Below are positions 1 through 7,585 of a stretch of DNA of 16,686 bases, in pieces. The stretch is from a bacterium (GTDB lineage: Bacteria > Spirochaetota > JAHITG01), in the NCBI GenBank assembly GCA_028711675.1, contig JAQTRT010000030.1, positions 1 to 16,686 of the forward strand, written 5' to 3'. The stretch's first letter is position 1. Each line of letters starts with the position of its first letter. Below the pieces are notes generated by a model. That model saw nothing but the letters and a program-made list of their open reading frames with translations. It was not told the DNA's origin and ran no database searches. Position numbers and translations under genes: made by a program.

Positions 1-536
1 TCCAAGCCCCCAGTAACAAAAGATAAACACTCATCCCATCCCGAAGTAAAACAAGCGCTGGCGGCATGACTGAGATGATGGGACACATAGATAACCGGGC
101 CTTTAAATCCCTACAAGGCCAGTCTCATGCGGATATACCGTATTAAAAAATCAGAAAAGAACTGCGGGAGCCCCGCACACTGTATCAGATTGACAAACAA
201 AGCCGGCAACCCTCTCAAGACCAGATGATGGCCGCCTATGCTGTATTCAAAAGACATAAAATCCTTTCCGCCGGTAAAACGTTTCTGCACGATAAAGCAT
301 TTTGCATAGGCAAGCCAGTTCTTCAGGGCCGGGAAACCGCTGACAGCCACTATATCAATATCCCGTGGCCGTATACCAGTGCGGTTAAAACATTCTTTTA
401 AAGCGCCCAGGGGTGCGGCATTATCCATTTTAATCCTGGAATACCGTTCTTCTGCTGCGGTAAACAGGATCTTTTTATCTTTTATCAGTGCCACCGAAGC
501 CTCATGCGTCTCAAAATGCAGTCCTAAAACGATCAT
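1..536 (-). pseudogene. Carbamoyltransferase (NodU/CmcH family), N-terminal part, interrupted by an in-frame amber codon and cut by the window edge
   Basis: Family members transfer a carbamoyl group from carbamoyl phosphate to a sugar hydroxyl. The ATG at 536-534 opens a 141-codon frame with the typical start of the Kae1-like domain: GLHFETHEASVALI (residues 5-18), then AAEERYSR (27-34). A TAG at 113-111 stops it. The same frame continues without a shift to the window edge as GFKGPVIYVSHHLSHAASAC followed by FTSGWDECLSF. This carries the family's HHxxH metal-binding motif, just where it belongs. The truncated peptide therefore lacks the metal site and the whole C-terminal domain (the family is usually about 550-600 residues). 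The residue after CLSFVT is Gly where relatives usually have the Asp of an LDG-like motif, which hints at further decay. It lies 37 nt downstream of the radical SAM gene. Family assignment is strong. Whether it is dead, read through, or a base-call error is open. Confidence 0.85.
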
Positions 537-573
537 TTATTTCTCTTTGTTTAATTCCTTCTTTACATAGCCA

Positions 574-2019
574 TCAACGTTCTTTCCGGAAAAATTCCAG
601 CAGGACCAGAAGACCGTAGAAAGCGCTCTTCCACTGGACCCATGTCCTGAACTTGAATAAAAAGCGGAGCATGTTGAACGGATTCAGATAAAAAAGAAGT
701 AAAATCTTTCTTCGTTTCTTAAGCACGACGGTATTGTTTAAATATTGAAAAATCCTTTTAAAATCCAGCTCTTTGAAATAATTCCAGTCTATATTTTTTA
801 TATCTTTATACCGGTTCTTAATATAAAAATCGAATAATTCTGATCCCGGATACGGGAACGGCAGATTAATTATAATTTTATCCAAAGGGACCGATGTGAT
901 GAATTGACCTGTTAACTCTATGTCCTTTTCTGTCTCCTCCGGATGACCCATAAGGAAGAATCCCTGGGTAATAAAATGCAATTTATTGGCCAGTCTGATA
1001 CTGCTCCTGGCTTGATCCAGATCAAGCGACTTTTTAACCAGTTTCAGTATCCGGGGAGAACCAAATTCAATACCGAACGCAAAATAATAACAACCTGCTT
1101 TTTTCATGAGAAGCAGAAGTTCTTCATCCAGCCGGTCGGCCCTGACTCCGTTGGGCAGACTCCAGGTCAGGTTCAGCCTGCGCCGTATCATTTCACGGCA
1201 AACTGCCATGGCATGATCCCTGTAAAAAGTGAAATTATCATCTACGATCTGCACCTCTCTGATACCAAACTGTTTTTTCAGGAATTCAAGTTCATCCACA
1301 AATTTTACGGGATCGCGCATCCTGATTTTTTTCCCGTGTACAGTTTGACCTGCGCAGAAAGTACAGAGATAAGGACACCCTCTTGAACTGATCACCTGAG
1401 TTACAGGCAGCCGCTTACAGATAAATCCATGGACCCTTCCCTTCTGATAATCGAGAGGATTAACGGCTTTCCAGGGATATTCCAGATTATCCAGGTTGGA
1501 AATATACCGGGGCGGGGAAGAGACAATGGCACCTTCTTTCCGGAAGACCAGACCAGGCACTTTATCAAAATCCTTACCTTGGAATAAAGCCTGAATAAAC
1601 TGCGGAAATGATTCCTCCGTTTCACCCCGGAGAATAAAATCAATATCCTGTTCCTGCTCCAGCAGAATATCCGCTACCGCATTAGCATGCGGACCTCCCA
1701 GGACAGTAATGAGAGCGGGGAAATTTTTCTTAATAAATTTTATTATTTCCAGAGCAACTGTATATTGAAAGGTAAAGCCTGTAATACCCACAACTTCCGG
1801 TTGATGATCTTTTATCATCCGGTAAAGGATATTTAAATCTTTTTTATAGAACGAAAGATCCAGAACTTTTACCTGATGATGATGTTTCATTAAGGCGGAA
1901 GCCGCGTACCCCAGCCCCAGATGGGGTGTGGAATAAAAGTGTCTGTCGTTCCCCCAGGAAGGGATCAATAATAAGATACTTGAAGAGGGCGAAGAAATTT
2001 TATAATTATTTTTATCCAT
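574..2019 (-). CDS. B12-binding-domain radical SAM protein
   Basis: 481 residues. The N-terminal half has the cobalamin-binding (Rossmann-like) layout of this family: PHLGLGYAASAL (32-43), VVGITGFTF (76-84), VLGGPHANA (106-114) and the LRGETEESFP segment (130-139). The radical SAM cluster motif is CPYLCTFC, with Cys215, Cys219 and Cys222. It is followed by VDDNFTF and a GIEFGS glycine motif (about residue 317). The canonical DxHxxG cobalamin-ligand motif is not visible; the equivalent stretch reads LDLSFYKKD, so B12 may be bound without a His ligand or not at all. The C-terminus (about 430-470) is basic and hydrophobic and may be membrane-associated. ATG start at 2019; the upstream GT2 gene ends only 5 nt away and no good Shine-Dalgarno is seen, suggesting translational coupling. 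Family is clear. The reaction (methylation, rearrangement or other modification of a sugar or lipid) is unknown. Confidence 0.9.
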   Translation of the reverse strand: MDKNNYKISSPSSSILLLIPSWGNDRHFYSTPHLGLGYAASALMKHHHQVKVLDLSFYKKDLNILYRMIKDHQPEVVGITGFTFQYTVALEIIKFIKKNFPALITVLGGPHANAVADILLEQEQDIDFILRGETEESFPQFIQALFQGKDFDKVPGLVFRKEGAIVSSPPRYISNLDNLEYPWKAVNPLDYQKGRVHGFICKRLPVTQVISSRGCPYLCTFCAGQTVHGKKIRMRDPVKFVDELEFLKKQFGIREVQIVDDNFTFYRDHAMAVCREMIRRRLNLTWSLPNGVRADRLDEELLLLMKKAGCYYFAFGIEFGSPRILKLVKKSLDLDQARSSIRLANKLHFITQGFFLMGHPEETEKDIELTGQFITSVPLDKIIINLPFPYPGSELFDFYIKNRYKDIKNIDWNYFKELDFKRIFQYLNNTVVLKKRRKILLLFYLNPFNMLRFLFKFRTWVQWKSAFYGLLVLLEFFRKER

Positions 2020-2024
2020 TGCTT

Positions 2025-2906
2025 TTATTGAATTTTCATTTTCATTATTGTTGACAGTTGTTCAGCGATCAGCCCCAGGACAAGACAACCTAAGCCAATA
2101 ATAATAATCAAACCGGCACCCATACTAAGCCCTTTTTTCGCTAAAAGGATGGGTATCTCCCAGAGAATGCCCGCGGTGGTAAAAATTATGGATAAAGGCA
2201 GGAACACTTTCATGGGTCTGAACAGTACAGTAATATTCAATATCTCCCACAGGGTCTCAAATGCAGTACGGATTCTGATTGTGGATCTCCCCATGGACCG
2301 CTGGCGGACAGTAATGGGATGTTCGATCACGAAATTACCCTGATTGACGAACACCAATACGATGATATCACTAAAAGACATGGAATCAGGACAAACACTG
2401 ATATATTTTTTTGCCAGTGCGGTTTTAAAAAGTTTCATGCCGGAATTAATATCATTGATTTTTATCGGCAACAGGATCTTCGCCACTCTCCGGATAATCC
2501 ATTTACCCAAACCCCGGAACAAACTGGCTGATTTCAGATGCAACCGGCTTCCGACGATCATGTCTGCATCTTGCTGGAGGAGCTTCCTATAAAGTAAAAC
2601 CACATCTGTCAACTCATGCTGCCCGTCGGCATCTAAAAAAACAGCGTACTCTGTCTGCGCATGGATGATTCCTGTCTTAAGGGCAGCTCCGTATCCGCGG
2701 TTCATCTTATGATGGACGATCTTGAGCCATTTCTCATGTTTATATTTATCCAGAATTACCCTTGAATTATCATAAGACCCGTCATTGATAATGATCAGCA
2801 TATAATCATTCTTCCGGCAAAATGCAAGCCACTGTGGAATTAAATTTCTTAAATTATCCGCTTCATTATAAGCGGGTACGATCAATGTTATCTTTTTTAT
2901 TTTCAT
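2025..2906 (-). CDS. Glycosyltransferase family 2, DPM1/GtrB-like, with two C-terminal membrane helices
   Basis: 293 residues. The GT-A fold begins with ITLIVPAYNEADNL (6-19), followed by the nucleotide-binding NDGS (41-44), NRGYGAALKTGI (69-80) and the metal-binding DADGQH (92-97). After about residue 230 there are two hydrophobic segments (about 235-257 and 262-283), a layout typical of enzymes that charge polyprenyl phosphate with a sugar (GtrB, ArnC and DPM1 relatives). The probable role is making a polyprenyl-phosphate-linked sugar, or adding a sugar to a lipid-linked glycan, at the cytoplasmic face of the inner membrane. ATG at 2906 is preceded by AGAGGA. It lies 9 nt after the acyltransferase gene and 5 nt before the radical SAM gene. 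Donor and acceptor cannot be told from sequence. Confidence 0.9.
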   Translation of the reverse strand: MKIKKITLIVPAYNEADNLRNLIPQWLAFCRKNDYMLIIINDGSYDNSRVILDKYKHEKWLKIVHHKMNRGYGAALKTGIIHAQTEYAVFLDADGQHELTDVVLLYRKLLQQDADMIVGSRLHLKSASLFRGLGKWIIRRVAKILLPIKINDINSGMKLFKTALAKKYISVCPDSMSFSDIIVLVFVNQGNFVIEHPITVRQRSMGRSTIRIRTAFETLWEILNITVLFRPMKVFLPLSIIFTTAGILWEIPILLAKKGLSMGAGLIIIIGLGCLVLGLIAEQLSTIMKMKIQ

Positions 2907-2915
2907 GTTATCCTC

Positions 2916-3617
2916 TTACTCTTGCTCTGCATGAAATTTCCTGTAAAAAGCCCTTATATCATTAAAATATCCGCTGTTGTTTCTAAGCCAATTAAATCCC
3001 CTGGTCCACCATTTGAACCGCAATAAAAAACGTATATATTTCTTCTCAAAACGATATCGGAGTTTCCTGGCCGGCACACCGGCATAAACAGAATACGGTT
3101 CAACATTCTGTGTGACAATGCTGCGCGCACCGATAATGGCACCGTCCCCTATTCTGATCCCGTCCAGGATCATGACCTCGTTCCCGATCCAGACATCATT
3201 CCCGATCTCAACAAAATATTTTCCTTCCCTGTCAACAAATTTATGCCCTTCAAAAAGGGACGTATTAGTAAAAGTAAAGCCGGCCTGCTTGTCAGGCGAA
3301 AAAAATGCGGGGTGAGTACTTACAAAAATCCGTGAAGGATGCCGCCCCAGGCCAGTCCTTACATTCTGCCCGATAGAACAAAAACGCCCGATCTTTGTCT
3401 GGGAGAGATGGGAATCCGAAGCGATATATGTCCCCCGCCCGATGAAAGAATCATAGATATCACAATTCTGGTTCACTACAGAATGATCCTCAAAAACGGT
3501 CTGAAATGAGACCAGGACGTTCTTTTTTAAAAGGACCGAAAACCGACGGCTGAGAAAGAACCGTTTCAGTCTATCCTTAATGCACTGGGGGATTATCGCT
3601 TTTAATCGCACCGTCAT
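2916..3617 (-). CDS. Left-handed beta-helix (hexapeptide repeat) acyltransferase, CatB/XAT type
   Basis: 233 residues. Hexapeptide repeats are plain: IGRFCSIGQNV (76-86), then IGNDVWIGNEVMIL, IGDGAIIGARSIVT and the family-typical exit VYAGVPARKLRY (177-188). A loop containing RHPSRIFVSTHPAFFS (92-107) interrupts the coil and supplies the likely catalytic His (His93 or His102), as in xenobiotic and antigen O-acetyltransferases of the CatB type. The N-terminus (1-35) is strongly basic and the C-terminal tail (about 190-233) is rich in aromatic and basic residues. It presumably O- or N-acetylates a sugar of the glycan made here, using acetyl-CoA. TAAGGATT lies just before the ATG at 3617. The family is secure, the acceptor sugar unknown. 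Confidence 0.9.
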   Translation of the reverse strand: MTVRLKAIIPQCIKDRLKRFFLSRRFSVLLKKNVLVSFQTVFEDHSVVNQNCDIYDSFIGRGTYIASDSHLSQTKIGRFCSIGQNVRTGLGRHPSRIFVSTHPAFFSPDKQAGFTFTNTSLFEGHKFVDREGKYFVEIGNDVWIGNEVMILDGIRIGDGAIIGARSIVTQNVEPYSVYAGVPARKLRYRFEKKYIRFLLRFKWWTRGFNWLRNNSGYFNDIRAFYRKFHAEQE

Positions 3618-3627
3618 AATTTAATCC

Positions 3628-4560
3628 TTATTTTATATTTGTTTTTCTTGCCGCAGCACTTCCCGTCAGCCTCAGGGACACACGGAAAACTTTCGTAACT
3701 TTCAAAAAAATATCCAATCCCCATTTGACCGGTCTTAAAAAAGGGTAAAAAAGGGTCAACCGGTAAAAATAACGCCAGATATTAACTGCTGTTAAAGCCG
3801 GCCTTACTTTATTTTTCTGGATCAAATAAGTTGCATCCGCAATATCAAACAAATAAGAAAGACCGCCGGCCAGTTTTAAATTAATCTCGGCCTCCTTCCC
3901 TTTCCAGAACATATTCTGCCCGCCTTTTATATGGCTGTAATCATGGTTCTGATGAAGAGCCAGTACTGATGCTGTAGCATCGATGACCGGGATATGACGG
4001 GAACGGGCATAATAAATCAGCCAGTTATCCCAGGCTCCCCGGCCAATGGCAAAAGCCGGGATATCAGAATAAAAGCCCCTGGGAAATATGAAATAATCCA
4101 GACCTGTTACACCGTGCAAGCTTCCGTTCTGCCGGGCCAGTTGTTTCAGCTTCTCGCGCCAGGTATCCTCCTTAAAACGGACAAGCTGTTTTATATTAAA
4201 ATCCCAGCGCCGGCCAATCATGAAAAACCTTGGTTTTTCATTCCGTGCAAGCTGAAAAGTCCGCACAAAGTCATCCATTAACAGAATATCCGTATTTACA
4301 TAACAGAGAAATTCATCCTTGCTGTTAATCTGGGCTTTCTTAAAAATCAGATTTATGAATGGTGTCCCGTATTCGTTGCTCTTGATGTCCGGGATATGAA
4401 CAAGATCGAATTCTCTGCAGACCTTATCGATACCATGATCATTACCGAACAGGATGATCCGTGGCCTGGGTTCCAGCCTCATCCAGCTTTGAATGGCATT
4501 TCTCTGGATAATATTAATATGTCCCTGGAAAGCCTTGGGACATGAAAAAAAAGTCAGCAT
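3628..4560 (-). CDS. Putative GT-A-like glycosyltransferase
   Basis: 310 residues. Signs of a GT-A fold are an N-terminal beta strand with FFSCPKAF (4-11), RIILFGNDHG (34-43), and the acidic CYVNTDILLMDDF (86-98), in which NTD could play the DxD metal-binding part. Further on come GLDYFIFPRGFY (153-164), GRGAWDNWL (173-181) and ALHQNHDYSH (201-210), likely acceptor and catalytic segments. The last 60 residues are basic and aromatic and could hold the protein at the membrane. It starts with ATG at 4560, preceded by GAAGGG; that site overlaps the 12-nt gap after the UDP-glucose dehydrogenase stop. I do not recognise a characterised member. The glycosyltransferase call is inferred from the NTD motif, size and context. 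Confidence 0.65.
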   Translation of the reverse strand: MLTFFSCPKAFQGHINIIQRNAIQSWMRLEPRPRIILFGNDHGIDKVCREFDLVHIPDIKSNEYGTPFINLIFKKAQINSKDEFLCYVNTDILLMDDFVRTFQLARNEKPRFFMIGRRWDFNIKQLVRFKEDTWREKLKQLARQNGSLHGVTGLDYFIFPRGFYSDIPAFAIGRGAWDNWLIYYARSRHIPVIDATASVLALHQNHDYSHIKGGQNMFWKGKEAEINLKLAGGLSYLFDIADATYLIQKNKVRPALTAVNIWRYFYRLTLFYPFLRPVKWGLDIFLKVTKVFRVSLRLTGSAAARKTNIK

Positions 4561-4572
4561 TTTATTCCCTTC

Positions 4573-5901
4573 CTATTTTATATCCCGGGTGTATCGGCCA
4601 AGAGGGATATATATAACTTTTTTATTAAATAAGGACGGGTCCATGATACGCCAGCAGTCTATCAGGACCGTGGGTTCATTGATAATATAACTATTATCAA
4701 TAGCTTTCATCTCGTCAAAAAAGGACATGATAATGCAGATGGAAGTATTGGCAAAACAGTCCTTCACGGACGACGCATAAAGGATATTATCCCCGAAATG
4801 GGCTTTCACATTCTCCATAGCCAGGGGATCATATACGATTACTTCCATATCCTTTTTTAACAGATCCTCGATCAGTTTGATGGCCGGGGACTCCTCAATA
4901 ACCGGGGTATTGGGTTTATAAGCCAATCCAAGGATCGAGATCACTTTATTCTCATAATGGGAAACATATGAAATGATCTTACTGGAAAGATGTTCGACCT
5001 GCATATGGTTTACCTTATCCGTTGCCTTGGCCAGCACGGCATCGATCCCGTAATGTGCCGCAAAAGCGGAGAAAGCCCTGTTATCCCTGGGAAAGCAGGG
5101 ACCGCCGAAGCTCAATCCGCCCTTCAGATAATAAGGAGAGATTCTCTTGTCCGCTCCCAGGGCTTTAGTAATATCATCAACATCAGCTCCGGGTATGCTC
5201 TCGCAAATATTGGCCAGGGTATTGGCAAAACTGATCTTCATGGTCACGTAGGAATTAAGACTGATCTTTGTGATCTCTGCGCTTACAAGGGACATACGGG
5301 CCATTCTGGGCTTGTTGTCACAAACCTTTTCGTAGATCTTTTCAAGCTCCCTGCCTGCGGATTCCTGACTTTCGCCGATCAGGATCAGGTCCGGATTGAG
5401 AAAATCCGTAATGACGCTTCCCAGGGCAATGAACTCGGGATTATAGCAGACGGAAAAATCCTTGTTCAGTTTCCTGCCGGAAACGGTCTCAATAAGAGGG
5501 ATAAGCTGGTTCTCCGTTGTCCCGGGCGACACCGTGGATGTGATCACGAAAATATGGTGTTTCTTATTAAGTCTTTTCAATGCTGCGGCCAGATGCCTCA
5601 GGCTATCCTGCAGATATTTATCGGAAAAATGGCCGTCTTCCTTGCTGGGGGTGGGAACGATCAAAAACGTGACCTCGGATTCTTTCAAGGCCTCCTCATA
5701 ATCCTGCGTGGCCTTTAATCTTCCCTTTGACTGGGAAATGAGTTCCTGCAGCCTGGGTTCATAGACCGGGGCCTTGCCCTGATTAATGGCATCCACAAAA
5801 TTTTTATTGATATCCACTCCTATGACATCAAAACCCTTGTAACTGAAGCAGGCTGCGGAACATGCGCCCAGTTTTCCCAGGCCGATAACTGAAAGTTTCA
5901 T
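4573..5901 (-). CDS. ugd: UDP-glucose/GDP-mannose dehydrogenase family (probable UDP-glucose 6-dehydrogenase)
   Basis: 442 residues, the normal length. The NAD-binding domain opens with VIGLGKLGACSAACFSYKG (5-23) and continues with VPTPS (82-86) and TSTVSPGTTE (121-130). The YNPEF motif is at 153-157. The central helix segment ISLNSYVTMKISFANTLANI (213-232) is typical. Catalytic Cys269 sits in SFGGPCFPRDNRAF (264-277), and the C-terminal UDP-binding domain begins with LGLAYKPNTPVIEESPA. It oxidises a nucleotide sugar in two NAD-dependent steps, most likely UDP-glucose to UDP-glucuronate. GGPCFPRDN replaces the more common GGSCFPKD, so another substrate (for example UDP-HexNAc or GDP-mannose) is possible. 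ATG at 5901 has a strong AAGGAGT upstream. It ends in TAG, four codons before and in frame with the next gene. Confidence 0.93.
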   Translation of the reverse strand: MKLSVIGLGKLGACSAACFSYKGFDVIGVDINKNFVDAINQGKAPVYEPRLQELISQSKGRLKATQDYEEALKESEVTFLIVPTPSKEDGHFSDKYLQDSLRHLAAALKRLNKKHHIFVITSTVSPGTTENQLIPLIETVSGRKLNKDFSVCYNPEFIALGSVITDFLNPDLILIGESQESAGRELEKIYEKVCDNKPRMARMSLVSAEITKISLNSYVTMKISFANTLANICESIPGADVDDITKALGADKRISPYYLKGGLSFGGPCFPRDNRAFSAFAAHYGIDAVLAKATDKVNHMQVEHLSSKIISYVSHYENKVISILGLAYKPNTPVIEESPAIKLIEDLLKKDMEVIVYDPLAMENVKAHFGDNILYASSVKDCFANTSICIIMSFFDEMKAIDNSYIINEPTVLIDCWRIMDPSLFNKKVIYIPLGRYTRDIK

Positions 5902-5931
5902 AATTGACTCCTTGAATTTATAACCGTTATG

Positions 5932-7575
5932 TTAAAATATTTTCCTGCTGGCGATGGGCATTCTCCATCCCGTCCCGAATGCCCGGTCCGTGATCTTGAG
6001 ACCCGGTGCCGCCTGTTTCCTTTTAAATTCCGCATTGGCCACCAGCTTCAGTACTTTCCTTACGGTCTCCGGATCAAATCCGTCAGCCACGATCTCACGT
6101 TCTGCTTTATGAAGTTCGATAAAACGGCACAGGATCTCATCGAGGGTATCATAGGGCGGAAGGGAATCCTGATCTTTTTGATTGAACCGTAATTCTGCCG
6201 AAGGCGCTTTTTCTATGATCGCCCCTGGTATCACGTTATTTTTAAACTTGTTGACCAGGCAGGAGATGCGGTAAACCATGGTCTTGGGAACATCCGCGAT
6301 GACCGCCAGACCTCCGGACATATCCCCGTAAATGGTGCAATATCCCACAGCCAGCTCGGATTTATTCCCCGTAGTGAGAAGAATGGCGTTATATTTATTC
6401 GACAGGGCCATGAGCAGATTGCCTCTGATCCTGGCCTGGATGTTCTCTTCCGTGATGTCCGGATTATACCCCTTGAAGGCTTCAGCCAAGGTGGCGTCAA
6501 AGGACCCCATGATGGTCTGGATAGGTAAAGTGAGAACCTTTATCCCGAGGTTGCGGCTAAGTTCCAAAGCCTCCTCGACACTGCCCTTGCTGGAAAAGGG
6601 CGATGGCATCAGGACACCCAGTACATTTTCCGGGCCAATGGCTTCGGCAGCAATCACAGCTGTCAGGGCAGAATCGATCCCGCCGGACAAGCCCAGTAAA
6701 GCCTTCTTGAATCCGCATTTCAGGATATAATCCCTTGTTCCCAGGACAAGGGCCTGCCAGGCGCTCAGATCGTTCCCGGGTATATCCGCATGAATGGTTT
6801 TTCCGGATCCCTCAAGGTCCACTGTTATGGTATCTTCTTCGAAAAACCTGGCTCTGGCCGCCAGATTACCTTTTGCATTGAAGGCGCAGCTCCCGCCGTC
6901 AAAGACAAGGTCGTCATTGCCGCCGATCTGGTTAGCGTACAGGACCGGCACCTTGTATTTCCTGGCAATGCTGCTGAGCAGGGCTTCCCGCAGTTTCTGT
7001 TTCCCGATGGAAAACGGCGATGAAGAGAGATTAACGATCAAGTCGATCTTCCTGGAGTTCAGCTTGACCAGGGGGTCATCCGAATACCGCTGGAAAGGCC
7101 AGAAATCCTTGTCATTCCAGATATCTTCACAGATCGTCACTCCCACTTTACGGCCCTTTAAGCGAAAGACATTAACCTGTCCGGAAGATTGAAAATAACG
7201 GTCCTCATCAAAAACATCGTACGTGGGCAGGAGCGTTTTATTAAAAATCCCCTCTATCCCGCCTTCTTTGATCAAAACAGCGGAATTGGAAAGAGATTTC
7301 CCCTGTCTGGACTTATTGGCTGACACGATCCCTACAAGAACAGGCGGATGTTTCTTGAGAATGACGGCCATCTCCTTCAGCTTCTCCCAGCTTTTTTTCA
7401 CAAAATTTGTATTGAACAGGAGGTCGCGGGGCGGATAGCCCATCATCGAAAGCTCAGATGTTACGCACAGATCCACCTGTGACAAGTCCGGTGATCTGAC
7501 CGAGTCTACGATCTTTTTTGCGTTACCGTCAAGATCACCCACGATAAGATTCAACTGCAATAAAGCTATCTTCAT
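5932..7575 (-). CDS. nadE: Glutamine-dependent NAD+ synthetase
   Basis: 547 residues, two domains. The N-terminal nitrilase-type amidase (about 1-260) frees ammonia from glutamine. Its Glu-Lys-Cys triad is visible as Glu41 (SELSMMGYPPRD), Lys113 (FNKTLLPTYDVFDEDRYF) and Cys149 (GVTICEDIWND). The C-terminal domain (about 275-547) forms NAD+ from deamido-NAD+ and ATP. It has the PP-loop LLGLSGGIDSALT (293-305), then TTGNKSELAVGYCTIYGDMSGG, and ends with FGTGWRMPIASRKIF. Everything needed for activity appears intact. It acts in the cytoplasm in the last step of NAD synthesis. ATG at 7575 lies 10 nt after the GDP-mannose epimerase stop, so it seems part of the same transcript. A housekeeping gene inside a glycan locus is unusual; the neighbours are NAD-using enzymes. 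Confidence 0.96.
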   Translation of the reverse strand: MKIALLQLNLIVGDLDGNAKKIVDSVRSPDLSQVDLCVTSELSMMGYPPRDLLFNTNFVKKSWEKLKEMAVILKKHPPVLVGIVSANKSRQGKSLSNSAVLIKEGGIEGIFNKTLLPTYDVFDEDRYFQSSGQVNVFRLKGRKVGVTICEDIWNDKDFWPFQRYSDDPLVKLNSRKIDLIVNLSSSPFSIGKQKLREALLSSIARKYKVPVLYANQIGGNDDLVFDGGSCAFNAKGNLAARARFFEEDTITVDLEGSGKTIHADIPGNDLSAWQALVLGTRDYILKCGFKKALLGLSGGIDSALTAVIAAEAIGPENVLGVLMPSPFSSKGSVEEALELSRNLGIKVLTLPIQTIMGSFDATLAEAFKGYNPDITEENIQARIRGNLLMALSNKYNAILLTTGNKSELAVGYCTIYGDMSGGLAVIADVPKTMVYRISCLVNKFKNNVIPGAIIEKAPSAELRFNQKDQDSLPPYDTLDEILCRFIELHKAEREIVADGFDPETVRKVLKLVANAEFKRKQAAPGLKITDRAFGTGWRMPIASRKIF

Positions 7576-7585
7576 ATGTTTGAAC

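Noticed and set aside
1..536. Amber codon reassignment (TAG read as an amino acid) to explain the broken carbamoyltransferase
   Set aside because: TAG ends the intact Ugd and GDP-mannose epimerase genes at the expected family lengths, and no other gene has an internal TAG. A local mutation or base error is simpler, though specific read-through is not excluded.
3736..3755. Tandem 10-bp repeat TAAAAAAGGG x2 on the plus strand
   Set aside because: Only two copies, lying inside the C-terminal coding region of the GT-A-like gene, where it encodes part of a basic aromatic stretch. There is no further structure around it.
4990..5718. A 242-codon open frame on the plus strand
   Set aside because: It lies entirely opposite the well-supported Ugd gene, has no recognisable domain, and is a shadow of its codon usage. 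The same applies to the plus-strand frames at 943-1386, 6332-6730, 6794-7192, 7580-8059 and 14255-14827.
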